The translations under genes were made by a program, and so were the position numbers. Positions 10,934-24,100 of a stretch of DNA of 64,000 nucleotides are shown here, one piece after another; within the stretch, counting starts at the first letter, position 1, and every line of letters begins with the position of its first letter. The stretch lies in contig SCFE01000074.1 of the NCBI GenBank assembly GCA_004352715.1, positions 564,452-628,451 of the forward strand, in the 5' to 3' direction. Source of the DNA: Hofstenia miamia. Its lineage: Eukaryota > Xenacoelomorpha > Acoela. The notes under the pieces were generated by a model, which was not told the origin of the DNA, ran no database searches, and worked only from the letters and a program-made list of their open reading frames with translations.

Positions 10934-11464
10934 TCATTGATACTGAATAAAGTAACTCGGGGCCAAAATATTATATGATGATCTTACTTGCGTTATGGAT
11001 TCATGTTTTTCAATATAATTAAGTGTTATAAATGCCCAGTTAAACATTTTTGCTAATGATGAACGTTTTTGCGATGTGAGATTTTGAAAAAGAAATGCAC
11101 AGTAATTAAATTGACTTAAGACAAATGAATGAATTAGTTCTACATGCGATGATTTTCCTACATGGCGCAAATGATACAAATGTTTTATTGCACATGCCAT
11201 TTTTTTTAATTTATGGGAGAAGAAATTATCGAAATTTAAGTCATTGTCTATTAATACACCTAGATAGTTTACACATTTTCTTTGACTAATTTCGTTATCA
11301 CAAACATTAATTTTAAAATTTTCAGTAAGCTTTTGTTGTTGTTTAGATGAAAAGATGATAAATTGAGTTTTGTCAGAATTGATTTTTAATTTATTATGAT
11401 TGAGATATGTTACGAGATTTTCAATATCTTTTGTCAAATGTTTAGTTGCTTCAAAGTGATACAA
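10934..11464 (-). pseudogene. LINE RT thumb and tail segment
   Basis: Begins just after the mutated YAND box. It contains LVTYLNHNKLKINSDKTQFI and CVNYLGVLIDNDLNF, both standard post-palm LINE RT blocks, and later LIHSFVLSQFNYC. The last part continues in another frame at 10937-10662 (SISWNDLSIDIK, KKIKQFLL). Confidence 0.8.
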
Positions 11465-11556
11465 GTATCATTTGCATATTGGTAAATAGTTCCATTTGTC
11501 AAGGACTTTGAAATATCATTTACGTATAATGCAAATAGAATGGGTCCTAATACAGT

Positions 11557-11763
11557 TCATTGGGGCACACTAAGATTTGTAGTAGTATACTCTGAAAAAA
11601 TATGGTCGATTTTAACTCGTTGTTTGCGATTGCTTAAAAAACTCATAATAAAATTTATTGCATTGAAACTAAAACCTTGTCGCCTTAATTTTTCTTTTAA
11701 AATATCGAAATTCATCGCGCTAAATGCTTTACTTAAATCAAGTAAGGCCACCGCTGTGAACAA
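11557..11763 (-). pseudogene. LINE RT palm A segment
   Basis: RT segment with ALLDLSKAFSAMNF (the catalytic Asp of motif A is present) and FLSNRKQRVKI. It ends at a TGA within the VPQG motif. Part of the LINE at 10587-12060. Confidence 0.8.
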
Positions 11764-12109
11764 ATTTTGATTCGAATATATTTTAATCTTTTCTGTGATT
11801 GATAAAATTGCATTAGATGTACTGAACTTAGGTCGAACTCCAAACTGATTACTTGATAAAATTTAATAAATTTGTACATTTGTGCAGCTAGAAGTTTTTC
11901 AATTATTTTTTAGAAAGGGTGTATTATGCTAATCGGTTGATAGTTCATGGGAACTAGTGGTTCTCCTTTTTTATATAACGGTGAAATTTCAAATTGTAAC
12001 ATCAGTCGGTAGTTGTTGTTATTTATCGGTAAATACGGATTGTATATAAGACACCCAAGCATCTGTAAATAGAGAAATAGTTTAACCGTGTTGTCTTGTT
12101 CGCTAGAAT

Positions 12110-13020
12110 CACCCCAGTGATTTTACAAATCTTGTACCCGTCTAAATTTTTTTGCAAAGTCAGGGAACAGACTTTATTAAAAATTTTTAATAGAACGTTG
12201 GTCTAGCAAACGAAAATAGAAAAACATAATATCCAACGTAGCATTTTAAATAAATATCTTTTCCCAACTTTGGCGATGTTAATGAATTCCGTATGAAAAA
12301 TTATCCCAGTAAACACCTGCTTTTTTCAATAAACTTATTTTTGAAAAACTAAAATTGATCCAATCGATTTTTCTACCTCCGTTTGTACCTTACGAGTATA
12401 TTCCTGTACTTAGTTTTTCCATTTGGTACATACTTAAGTTTTAATTAGTGAAATAGCTGTTCATATTTATTATTTATTTGGAATTAGGCGATATCGTAAT
12501 TTTGACAGCATAATAGTTCTGTGCGCATTGGTTAAACAGTGCAACAGATGCTAAATCTAGATTTTGAGTACTTAAAATTATGAAGAGCATACTTTTGAAT
12601 CATTATCAGCATTTCCTTAAAAGACATCATCAGAACCTCTTTGACAATATACATTATTTGCCATAAATAACGTGGTTGAAGGTTGCCTTTTAGTTTTTAA
12701 AGATGCAAAATATCAGTATTCAATTTACTGGTTGCTTGCTTGAGTCCAATTAGCCAATGTATTGAACGAAAATTTGAATAATGTATCAATTTTATTTCTG
12801 CAAAGTACGTTTTCCCCTAAAAGAAATTAACTTGTCAAAAATAAAAAGCAATAATTTGGGTTCATATATTTTGCTTCTTTTGCTCATTTTAATCATTTTT
12901 TCCAAAAAATTTCTTAAAAATAAATAGCAAGTAAAAAGTAAACAATAAATAATAATAATACATAATAATAACAATGAATGACTTTATTTACCCGCTGAAG
13001 GCAGACACTAAAAAATATAA
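12110..13020. other. No recognisable gene
   Basis: AT-rich spacer between two minus-strand LINE remnants. No domain-bearing frame, and no terminal repeats recognised. Confidence 0.45.
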
Positions 13021-13027
13021 AAACAAG

Positions 13028-14750
13028 TCAAGTATTACGGCAGCGAGGACAGCCACATAAGATAAAGTAGGAGCAGATGGAAGAGTAGGCGAAGTTGGAG
13101 AACGGCTCAGTGAAGAGGAAAGCCATCGAAGACTTCTTGAAGCTCGGCGGCGGGGAAAAGAAATCAATGGCTGTTGGAAAGTTGAGAGTCAAAATGTAAT
13201 TAGCAACAATACAAGCACGGTTGAAAAACGAGTAAAGGGTGCGATGTTTCTTGCGGCGACGAATAGAGAAAATGAGAACAATATCACAGCGAGTGGAGCG
13301 GGAATTAAACAGCTTTATGAAATTAAAAGGATCAAGATCTAATTTGCGAGTGAGCAAAGGATTGAACAAGAAGAGATCAAGGCATGGAAGTAGAGCGACA
13401 GTGGGAGAGTGGAGAATTTGAGAAGAGTGTCTTTGTATGGCAAGGGAGAAATAGTCGTTGATAGCAACGAGGAAGAAGAGAACGGCAAACACAGAACCTA
13501 GAGAAGCACCACTAGAAACAAGGGCAGGAGAAGAAATAGACGAGTTGATTTTGACACACTGACGAAGATTGGAAATGTAAGACTAGAAAATTTCGATGAA
13601 ATCAGCATCAAAGCCGAATAAACTAAATTTGTCAAGAATAGAATGAGGGAGCCGATCAAAAGCTTTGGAAATGTCAAGAAAGATAATGCAACCAGGATCA
13701 TTACAATCAAAGTGAACAAGATAGTGATGGTAGAAAGACCCGGTAGGTTACCATGTTGAGAAAAGGAGATGAGGTGGCGAATTTTAAGGAACACGTAACG
13801 AAAGACAAGGCGCTAAAAAATAATTGAAAGCCGAGAAAGAATAGCTATTTTACGATAAGAAGTGACTTGAGAGGAGGGAAGCTGATTGGATTTTAACAGT
13901 GGAGAGATCAAGATGTTTTGCCAGCAAGGCGGAAAACGCTTCAAGGAGCAAATGTAGGAGAAAAGATGATTAAATTGATGGAAAGAGTTGAGGAGGTTTC
14001 GTGAATTACAAGTACGCAAGCATAAAAGAAAATCAACCACGGGAATACGAAAAAGAATGTTGTAAGGAGGGTTGTAAACACAGAGAAGAGAAACAATGTG
14101 ATCAATGAGAACAACAGCACAGTCGCAACAGAAATCAAAGGAAAAAAATCAAAGAAAAGGGGGTGGATGTTAAGATTAGGGTGACGTGAAGCAATGAGAA
14201 CACCGCCATGAAGACCATTAGACATCAGAGCGATCGGTACGGGAGAAAACTGTAAGCGTGGAGTTAGGAAAAACAACACTGGCAGCAAAGAAGGATCAAG
14301 CCAGGTTTCAGTAAAGAAAATGAAGTTAACAGGAGACTGCAAGAAGAAGTTGAAAAAACTGAGACGACGGTTTAATGAGATAAGACTGTAAGCATTGGCG
14401 AGCAAAAAAGAGAAACCAGAGTTGTGATGAGAAGTAAGTTTCAAGCTAGGAGGTGCAGGTAGTCAATCACGACGAGAAGCATCGCAAGGGCGGGGAAGAA
14501 GGCCAACAGATTTGCGCTCAGGCATCAAAGAGGTATTAGTATTGGATCAAGAGGCCATCCGACTACACTTCAGAATTTATGAGAATATGATGAGACTCTC
14601 GAATACAAACAATATGAAGTAAGGCGAATGGAGAATCCGTCCTTGGTGAAATAGGAAGGACTCATCAAATTGGAGTGAGAAGGAACGGATGTGATCAGCA
14701 ACATCAGAAGCAAAAACAGAGTTAGCAAAACGGCCAATATTTTGCAGCAC
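13028..14750 (-). mobile_element. LINE remnant of a second family (endonuclease + RT)
   Basis: Minus-strand fragments in changing frames. The endonuclease N-terminus (14444-14190) shows NAYSLISLNRRLSFF, FFTETWLDPSLL and GGVLIASRH. The RT fingers (14040-13813) show WQNILISPLLKSN and SYRKIAILSRLSIIF. The palm A region is at about 13794-13600 (SFSQHGNLPGLST and ISKAF-like). VFAVLFFLVAINDYFSLAIQ (13492-13430) stands for the VLGPLLFLxYIND block. The palm C YADD is not clean. The element is visibly strand-asymmetric (plus strand purine-rich) and less AT-rich than its surroundings, unlike the other LINEs here, which supports a different family. The 5' limit near 14750 is approximate. Confidence 0.7.
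13941..14444 (-). pseudogene. LINE endonuclease N-terminal segment
   Basis: Start of the endonuclease domain of the LINE at 13028-14750. NAYSLISLNRRLSFFNFF corresponds to the N-x-R-S-L strand, FFTETWLDPSLL to the E-T-W-L metal-binding Glu motif, and GGVLIASRHPNL to the G-G-V strand. The SDH end is not seen, and frame changes follow. Confidence 0.65.
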
Positions 14751-14949
14751 TATAATATTTTCGAAGTAGTATAAGTAATATAACTATAAATATGGCGGCT
14801 GAATTGCAAAGGAAAAGAGATAAAATCCTTAAGCAAAAATAAATTTCCTTAGCAATTGAATTTCAATAGTTTTCCCAATTTATTCCCAATTATTTTTAAT
14901 GTTACAATTTTAATCCAATTTAGTGGAAATTCGTAATTATATTTTTTAC

Positions 14950-15105
14950 CTTATTTTATTATTATCCAGACGACAGTCTTTCAAGATTTCTTTTGGTATA
15001 TGACGTTTCAGTCTCTCAATGGAATAGAGTCGTAAGAAAGAAGCAGAAATTGTGCCATTTTTCAATGCAGGATAAAGATACTCCGTTAAGTATAAATCAG
15101 CACCA
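14950..15105 (-). CDS. HELZ2: HELZ2-like exon 11
   Basis: 156 bp, acceptor gtaatttttag|TGGTGC, donor AATAAG|GTAAAA, phase 2 at both ends. GADLYLTEYLYPALKNGTIS continues motif Ia. LRLYSIERLKRHIPKEILK aligns with HELZ LRVYFRNRWVKTVHPVVHQ. The next exon, with the DEAA Walker B, was not found to the left and may lie in the N gap or outside the window. Confidence 0.85.
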
Positions 15106-18100
15106 CTAAAAATTACAAAAAGACACTTGAATAAAAACAACATTAATTATTTAATGCTATCCCAAGAAAGGACACTTACAAATTTAATAGTGTTTCAACT
15201 ACAATTGCGAATCTGTTGAACACATTCCTACAATAGTGATTACCCTGCAATTTACAATAAAATATATGTCATAGCCATTTTTGATATTTCGGTAAACCAA
15301 CAAAATCTTATATCACTTTTTATATCAACCTAAATGCCTAATAATGCTAAATAGCAGCAATGTTTAGCAGCTTTATTTACAATATTAACTGCATTTCTAT
15401 GATTATCGCCATATGGGGTAACTTTATAACCCCAAGTTATTTGATCTAACAAATATTAAGAATACTGTATTATGTTAAATCATTTTATATCTTAGATTGC
15501 ATACATGCAACTCTCCTTTCAAATCTCTAATGTTGAAGAAGTTGGTGATGAAGATATTTTAATGATGATAGTTCACCTAGATTAGGAAATTTTGAACTCT
15601 AATATTGAGCATAAAATATGTTCAATTTTTAACATGTGACCCGACCTGGCCTGTCTAAAAATGATCCGTACCCCAAACCAATCAAAAAGGATTACTAGTA
15701 TAATATGCCCCAAAAATGTTTTAGCATAAAAGCATCAATGAAAACAAGACAAAATCAGTAAAAAAATACAAATATAATTAGAATCTATTAATCTTTAGGA
15801 ATATTAAAGATTGAAGAGTTTGACTTCTTAAATTGTTCCTTAATTTTGTTAGTGTTCTTCCTACCTAACAATTATGAATGACCCGCGACCAGATTTGTCT
15901 AGGAGTTCCGAGTAACCCCGCCCGTCGAACTAAATAGAAATATTAATTGCAGTATTAGATCAAATCCGGAACATCTTGACAATGCTGGACGACAATTATG
16001 TCGACAGTCTAACTCAAATATCAACATGCACCCTGGTTTGAAAGGAGGCATCATGAAAAGTATTTGGTTTTATGATGTGTAATCTGGTTTTACACTTAAC
16101 CAATTACCATAAATGTGAGAAGTTACACTGATTGGTGCATTAAATGTAAAAATTACTATTTTCCAATAAAGTCACATTGAAGCAAGCTTACTTATATCTA
16201 AATCAAGTTTATAACATTACAATGGACATTTGGTTTACTGGATGACATCTTGTAAATTATTTTTTGACAAATTGTTGGCGCTTTACAAAAAAATCGACGC
16301 ACTATATACAAGAGAACTTGCAAAATTCATCAGTTAACATTATATCTCACAACATTTCACTTTGGCCATATTTGAGCAAGGGTAAATGTTCTCTATTCAT
16401 GATATTTTTAATGTAACTCAATGAGTACAATTTACAACAAACTTCATAGAAGAAAAAAGGAAAATGAACAAACGATAAGTCTTTATTGCACTGGTGACAA
16501 AGACCGGAGATAGTCACATGAGTTTGTCTTTAACAAGATACATTTTGCTTTAAATTTTTTCACATCGCTTTTGCTATTATTTAACAAGCATTTTAAAATA
16601 AGATTTTAAAAAAGGTGCATTGAATGAAGAAGTAAGAAAAATCTGCATAAACAAATTTTAGAAGCAGAACTATAAATTTGTTTGGCTTAATAAAGCCTCG
16701 TTTTGGACTCGTTGTGTATCCAAGGCAGTGTTCAAGCTCGAATCGGCCTGGCTCGGCTTGATACGTTAGAAGCTCGCCTGATTGACAAATCTTGTAGTAA
16801 TAATTGTATTAATCCCTGTATCAAATACATGTGTGACTATATGCATCAATTGATTAGTGACTCTATGATATTAAAGAAGACAAGGCCTCCACTTGAAAAA
16901 GAACGGAGAAAATGCTTTTTTCTCATGCAAATATTGACAAAATATTACAGAAAAGTATTACAAGCTTTCAAATTTTGTTGTAAATCACATGCTATAAGTG
17001 AAAGAATTTGTGTAGATTGAACAATATTCTTTAAATTTTGTTTTATATAAAATAATATGGAATTTATAATTTGGGGTAACAAAGTTACCCTAAACGCCGA
17101 TGACCATATTTTAAAAGTAACGACGTAGAAGGGTTAAACATACAGATCTCATGATCTAAGAAATCGGAGTTCAGTTATAACTTTTTCTCATTCTAACTCA
17201 GCTATAGTGCAGTTGCTCATATGCACCCTCTAACAAAATACAGTTGCAAAGAAAAAACAGACCAAAGAATGCATTTGTGTAAATCATTTTCGGTAGGTTT
17301 ATTGCTTAAAGTATTTCTTCAACTATGATTTCGTCAATTTTTCAAGAAGTATACTGTCTAGTGCATATGAATACAATCGGGTTTGTTCATATGTTCAAAC
17401 TATTTCCTCCAAACCTATTAAGAAATTTGTTCCGGTTCTACAATGAACATTTATGGAACAAATTATGTTAGCACCTGAAGTGCGTGAAACATGAGTTATA
17501 CAAAGACTTTCAAATGTCTCCCACATCTAATGTCTATACAACAAGAGTCGAAAACGCATAGAAGCGACAACTAAACTCACTCAAGCCTTATTCATATACT
17601 CCGTCAAAGTCAGGGGATTGCTGCAAATATTGGAGAATTCGCGCAAAGGCGCATTAACACATATTCAGGAGTGAATATAAGGCGTAAGTGAAAGAAGAAA
17701 CAATGTTCCATCCTGTACAACGTTTTCACAATTTAGATATTTTCATTTGTTCGTGAGTTATGCAGATTGTAAAAAATGTTTGAGTTCATTAAAGTTAAAA
17801 TAATTTTGGAAAACTGCTGTTAGCTAGATTTTTGAAAAAAGTAAAAAAATTGTAGTTTCAATAATAATATCAAATAAAGGATAACTAGTGAAAAAATTTC
17901 AATCGAAATGTATAGACAATAGCAAGGCTAACGCAACCCTTTTGATAATAAAAAAGAAGACCTGTTACTCCTTGTGCATACGAGAATTTTTGGTTTTCCG
18001 CGTTTAATTAATTGGATGATGGCCTGTGACAATGTAAATGTTTTCCCCATTCCAAATGGGCCATAAACAAGCAAAGGAGCCACAAACAATGAACTGGTTT

Positions 18101-21100
18101 CAGAAATGATGTTCTTTACTAAATGCCTCTGCTTATCGTCTAACTTATCAGCATCACCAATCGACCTAAAATTTATCAATCCATAGACGAACTAAAGCAA
18201 AGTAAAACGACAAAAAGCAACCTATGCAATTAGCTAAATTTTTCCAAATGGTATTCACACAGTTGAAAATTAATTTTTATTATATGCATTTTATGTTATA
18301 TTGTAAGTGTAAAATTCAGTAATTGTCAAATGAGACTCATCGGAAAAATCTATTAAACATTCAACCTATCAAATTTGTGTCTATAGTTACATGTATATAA
18401 ATTTAACTTTTCGGGTCTTTCAGGTTTGCGCGCATAGTCCCAGATTTTGGGTATTGTTATTAAATAACATTTTGTTGAGACATGTGACTAAACCCTTGTT
18501 TATTTTTAAATTGGCAAGTGTTGGTTAACTACAAAAAATAAGATGCCAAAAAATGTCGAATACACACAATATTTGCTGGGGTGCTGCATAGACAATGTCT
18601 ATCTAATAAATAAAACTACTAAAAAATACCATAAATCCTCGTGTACCAGCCGCCACCATGTATAAGCCGCACCCCAAAGCTTGAATGTTGTTTTTTGAAT
18701 TACAGGTATACAGCGTGTATAAGGCGCATCCGCGATTTCACACGAAGTTGAACCTTCCCCACATACCTTTTTCGATTTATTTAAAACATCCTTCCGATGT
18801 CGAGGACTTTGATCTATAAGACGACACAATTCTCTACCTAACGAATGGAACCGAGTGCAGAATATTTCCCAGTGTCTTATTCTTGAAAAAATATTTTTAG
18901 CATTTCCGCATCCTAAGATATTGTAACCCCGAACGTAGACTGTAGCTTAAAGGCATATTTCTTAGACTACCTGTATAAGCCGCATCCCAAAAATTTAAAC
19001 AAAATTGTAGGTTGACAGGTATCGGTTATGCACGAGGATTTCGGAAATTCAGCAAAAAATGCTTGCTCAAGTAATTGTTTTGTCTATGACAGAACTCGAG
19101 GAGTAGATACCGGTAATACCATGAGCAAAGTAAAGCATAAATGAAATATTGAAGAAAAAATGCTTACAAAAGTTCAAGTTCGAATTCGAATTTAGATGGA
19201 GATGGGAAGAGAAATTTTAAAGTATCATTCGTTACCAAAAAAACTTTTTCACTCATTTTCGCAAATAAAACGTCATTCACTTGAAATTGAATATCTGCCC
19301 TGAAGTTTTGACAGTTTGAAATTTCAGATTTCAAGACTTTGAACACCTGAAAAAATTGCAAACGTAAATTACAATTACGATATTTTATAATACCTCATCG
19401 GTTATTTCGGCAACCAAGTAGCTTTTCGCTGAAAGTTTTTTTGAAGAAAATTTCGCTTCGAAGAGAACATCAGCAACTCCATGGGGGCGCAGCCAAATCG
19501 AGTTGCAGCAATCCATATAGTTTAAAATTCTTCCTTCAGGTGTATCTTCACTAATCATGCTGCAGAACGGAATATGCAAAAATATACCATCGCTCTTCTC
19601 TTCATTAGATAAAGAGCTGTTGTCTATTATTTTAATTTCAGTTTCAACATTGTATCTAAAATTAAGTTTCTGAAAAAAACTATATATTATATTTTAAAAT
19701 TAGTTAGTGAGAAAACTTTACGCATTTAAAAATAATTAATTATATTTGCACGACATGCTTGATTGCCGACAAAGGGAGGCGGACGATGCAATAAACAAAT
19801 TACTTTGTTTTGAAATGATTAATGGTCTCACTCAGGCTTTTGCGCGGAACAGCTGTCAACAAATTTTATACATTGTATTAATGCTGTTGAGCATAGGCGG
19901 CTCGTACGTGTAAGCAAGGCAAGCTGTGCTTGCCCAATAATTTTTTAATAAATGAATTTCATTCTTAATTGCATGAATTTTATATCTATACAAATACACA
20001 AATCGTAAATTATTAGCTTGCTGTTTGCTTTATAACAACATTCATGAATAATATGATAATTGAATAGCACATAATTCATAATGATCCCTTTAAAAATCAA
20101 CTCATTGCGCGAAGATTTAGCTCGCAAAGCAAGCAGTCCGTTCATTGCTTCACATTGAAATATTTCTGTTATAAAAGAACCACGTGAAATATTTTCATTC
20201 AATACAATAACCCAATTGTAAACACGATATTTATTATTTAAATAATCAGAAATACTTCGTGTCGGGATATGGTTTTTTCGCATTTTTACCTCACGGATTC
20301 CTTGTACAATATTATTAAATAATAAACGGTAGCCATTTGTTTTGCCTTTACAGAAATTGATTTTTTTTAGGAATTGCTAATGAATAAGACTAATTTTTTC
20401 GATGAATATGCAACCAATTTGTTTAAAAATCAAATATAACGTGGATAATTTAAGATTGATATCTTTTGAAATAAATTGACGTCATTTGCACCAGATTCAC
20501 ATCCTTGCTTTGTGGTTTTATAGAATTATTAAATTCTAAAAACTTTGAGGAATTTAAATGTGATTTCACCCAAGCTGTAGTTTATTTGATCTAAATTTCA
20601 ACTATAAGTTTCTCGATTTTGAAAAACTTTGTAATTAATCTCAAGTTTTCTATCATCGACATGTCTTGATTGCAAATGGACAAAATTATTTTTCGATATT
20701 TTGAAGTGCACAATTTATCATCTGTATTACGGGAAATTTGTGATTAAATTATTGGATTTTGAGCAGCGTCTTCGGAACGATTATTTTCTATTTAAAAAAA
20801 TTTAAACAAATTCAAGAACAACCGATTAGAGGAGAAAAACTACAGAAATTATGAGCAATTTTTCTTGAAAATGATTCATTAAATGAACTGCAGGACTAAT
20901 CTTAATTTTAAATAATAATATTACAGAAATCTTTCTGAAAAATATCGCATCAGAGATTTCATATATAGATAAATGTTTCATTATTCATGATTTATACAAA
21001 TTGGTTACCTAAAAATATTTAGTTGAGATGGTAAAAAATGTTGTGTTCCTCAATGCAGAAGCGGGTATGTCAAGGATAATTACAAAACAGTATTTTCATT

Positions 21101-24100
21101 TCCCAATGATCAAGAACTAAATGAAGTGTGGATAAAATCATTGCGAAGGATGATGTATGTGCCAGAGATGGCAATCGTCTACCCGAATTTACCCGACCCG
21201 ACGTCAGGTGTCGAGTCGGGTCCAATAATTAGGATTCGGGTCGGGTACTCTCATGGAGAATGTTCTATCGGGTAATTGTCGGGTATGATAAACTGGATAA
21301 AATGCAGTATTATTTTTAAGCTAATGACGATAACTTAATTTATTTTACGTGTGCATTAGTCTCGCAGATATAAGCACACACAACCTACATCAACAAGGAG
21401 AAGGGGAATACCTAATACGTTAATGCCATTGGCCCCACTAATACGTTTAAGACCCAATTCACACGAGTGTATTCCGCCCGGACCCGCATCGCCTTAAAGG
21501 GTCCCTTCAGATGAGCGGCGTCAAAAACTTTCCCTATCAACTGTTGACGATCAACTTTTTTTACAAGGACAATTTTTGTACTAATAGCATTTTTTTAAAT
21601 TTTACTGCTATTCTGTTTGCATTTGTTTGTTTATAATTCGTGTACATTTTTATATTGAGTATTTACTTTTCTTGGGGTCATGTCGGGTAAGTGAATTGAT
21701 AATCGGGTCGGTTAAAGGAATCAATAATCGGTTCCGGTTCGGTTGATCAAATTGTGTGTCGCGAAGGGTCGAGTACAGTTCTTTTATTGAATGTCCATTA
21801 CTGTTATGTGCGAAACAATAATTCAATCGTTTGCACAGCTCATTTTGAGCAGAAATACATTCGAGAAACAAAAGATGCTATAAAAAAATTAAAGATGGAG
21901 GCGTGACCAATTCCAACGTTTCTTCCATTTCAGAAATCTGTCCAATTTAATCAAGGAACTTGTAGAAAACCACCAAAAATCAGAATTGGTTAGATTTCTT
22001 ATAATATATTTTCATAATAATATTTGCCATTTAGAAATTAGTTTTTGAATTTTAAATGGTCCTTTTACTTGAAAAATATACGCCTAGATAAACGCTCACT
22101 AGCCTCATTTTTTAATGCTAATTAATCAGATTTATGAAATTTATGTATTTATTAATTATTATCTGTGGCCTATTATCGATTTCTGATCATACTGTATTTA
22201 GAAATTGCAAATGAGTTTAAAAGTGATCAAATTTTTTTCAATGAAATAAAAGTTTTAACTTTTTTTAAAAGACAATTGTGTTGTATTTTATTCTGTTTCA
22301 AATGTTATTCCCATTGCAATTGTTTGGCAATTTTATCTATGATAGTAAGGAAGGCGAGGAATTGTGTTATTACGAGGAAATCTCAATTTTGCTTCTGACT
22401 GCTCTGATAATCTTGACAGACATGTTTATTGGATGAATTAAGCTCTTATGTTAATGGGTAAACCTCCAGGTAATATTCTGCAAATGTTATGAAATTCTCC
22501 ATCATACTACGTTACACTTCTTTGAGTGCTTACAAGCATTTAGGTAAATGCATTCCACTTCCTCATCCCAGTGCACTCAGAAAAATACAAGTGGAAATAT
22601 AAACTCGTTTAAAATGCTTATATAATTAGTTAACAGAAAAAATTTCGTCAGATGTCCATTTAGCATTTGATGAAATGTTCATAGATAGAACTAAGATACG
22701 ATGGAGTTAATCTTGACGGGGCAGATGAGAATGGACAACTGTAAAAAGGCGTAGTTGAATGTNGTACAGTTCTTTTATTGAATGTCCATTACTGTTATGT
22801 GCGAAACAATAATTCAATCGTTTGCACAGCTCATTTTGAGCAGAAATACATTCGAGAAACAAAAGATGCTATAAAAAAATTAAAGATGGAGGCGTGACCA
22901 ATTCCAACGTTTCTTCCATTTCAGAAATCTGTCCAATTTAATCAAGGAACTTGTAGAAAACCACCAAAAATCAGAATTGGTTAGATTTCTTATAATATAT
23001 TTTCATAATAATATTTGCCATTTAGAAATTAGTTTTTGAATTTTAAATGGTCCTTTTACTTGAAAAATATACGCCTAGATAAACGCTCACTAGCCTCATT
23101 TTTTAATGCTAATTAATCAGATTTATGAAATTTATGTATTTATTAATTATTATCTGTGGCCTATTATCGATTTCTGATCATACTGTATTTAGAAATTGCA
23201 AATGAGTTTAAAAGTGATCAAATTTTTTTCAATGAAATAAAAGTTTTAACTTTTTTTAAAAGACAATTGTGTTGTATTTTATTCTGTTTCAAATGTTATT
23301 CCCATTGCAATTGTTTGGCAATTTTATCTATGATAGTAAGGAAGGCGAGGAATTGTGTTATTACGAGGAAATCTCAATTTTGCTTCTGACTGCTCTGATA
23401 ATCTTGACAGACATGTTTATTGGATGAATTAAGCTCTTATGTTAATGGGTAAACCTCCAGGTAATATTCTGCAAATGTTATGAAATTCTCCATCATACTA
23501 CGTTACACTTCTTTGAGTGCTTACAAGCATTTAGGTAAATGCATTCCACTTCCTCATCCCAGTGCACTCAGAAAAATACAAGTGGAAATATAAACTCGTT
23601 TAAAATGCTTATATAATTAGTTAACAGAAAAAATTTCGTCAGATGTCCATTTAGCATTTGATGAAATGTTCATAGATAGAACTAAGATACGATGGAGTTA
23701 ATCTTGACGGGGCAGATGAGAATGGACAACTGTAAAAAGGCGTAGTTGAATGTCTTTCAGTACCCATTTTTAAGCTAAATGTTAATGAAGTTTGTGAAAC
23801 TATTGATGGGACTGTAAAAGAAGTTAAGCATGCTGGAATACGTATCAGGGCAATTGTTTGTGATAATGCTCCATTTAATGTTACTGCGTTTAAGTCTTTA
23901 CTAAATAATTTTACCAAAGTTGATAATTACTGCATTGAAACACCCTATTAAACTGAAAAAAATATATTTACCTTCTGATCCAGTTAACATAACAAAGAAT
24001 ATGAGAAACAATTAGCATAGATGTTTTATGTTCCAAAAGATAGATTTAAGATAGATCACGTAAAAGTTTCCTTTGAGGAACATGCTTTATTTTCATATAG

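Larger units (their letters stand above)
10587..12060 (-). mobile_element. LINE ORF2 remnant, same family as 8641-9410
   Basis: Minus-strand RT remnant. From 5' to 3': a finger block near 11940 (NYQPISIIHPF, K-x-x-E-K), FGVRPKFSTSNAILSITEKI (about 11850-11775), LLDLSKAFSAMNFDIL (11763-11700), GFSFNAINFIMSFLSNRKQR, then VPQ followed by a stop inside the GVPQG box (about 11560). TVLGPILFALYVND, QYANDTC and CVNYLGVLIDNDLNF lie downstream, and the C-terminal part is at 10937-10662. The catalytic YADD is mutated to YAND, and a stop replaces the glycine of VPQG, so the copy is dead. It ends in an (ATT)n tail. Confidence 0.85.

Noticed and set aside
16703-17020. 105-codon Cys-rich plus-strand ORF
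   Set aside because: No domain, no splice context, begins in a repeat-like segment.
19656-19669. Acceptor at 19669 (ttttttcag) for HELZ2 exon 8
   Set aside because: It looks stronger but breaks phase with exon 7. The acceptor at 19655 restores K-YNVETE, which aligns with HELZ.
19945-20283. 112-codon minus-strand ORF as a gene
   Set aside because: No recognised domain; probably interior of a non-coding hAT-type element whose end is at 19885.
22165-23389. Two identical 77-codon ORFs (22165-22398 and 23156-23389) as a duplicated gene
   Set aside because: They are the same sequence in the artefactual 990-bp duplicate, in a frame unrelated to the P/THAP9 coding frame.
23651-23917. Minus-strand 88-codon ORF
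   Set aside because: Antisense shadow of the P/THAP9 catalytic-region frame.
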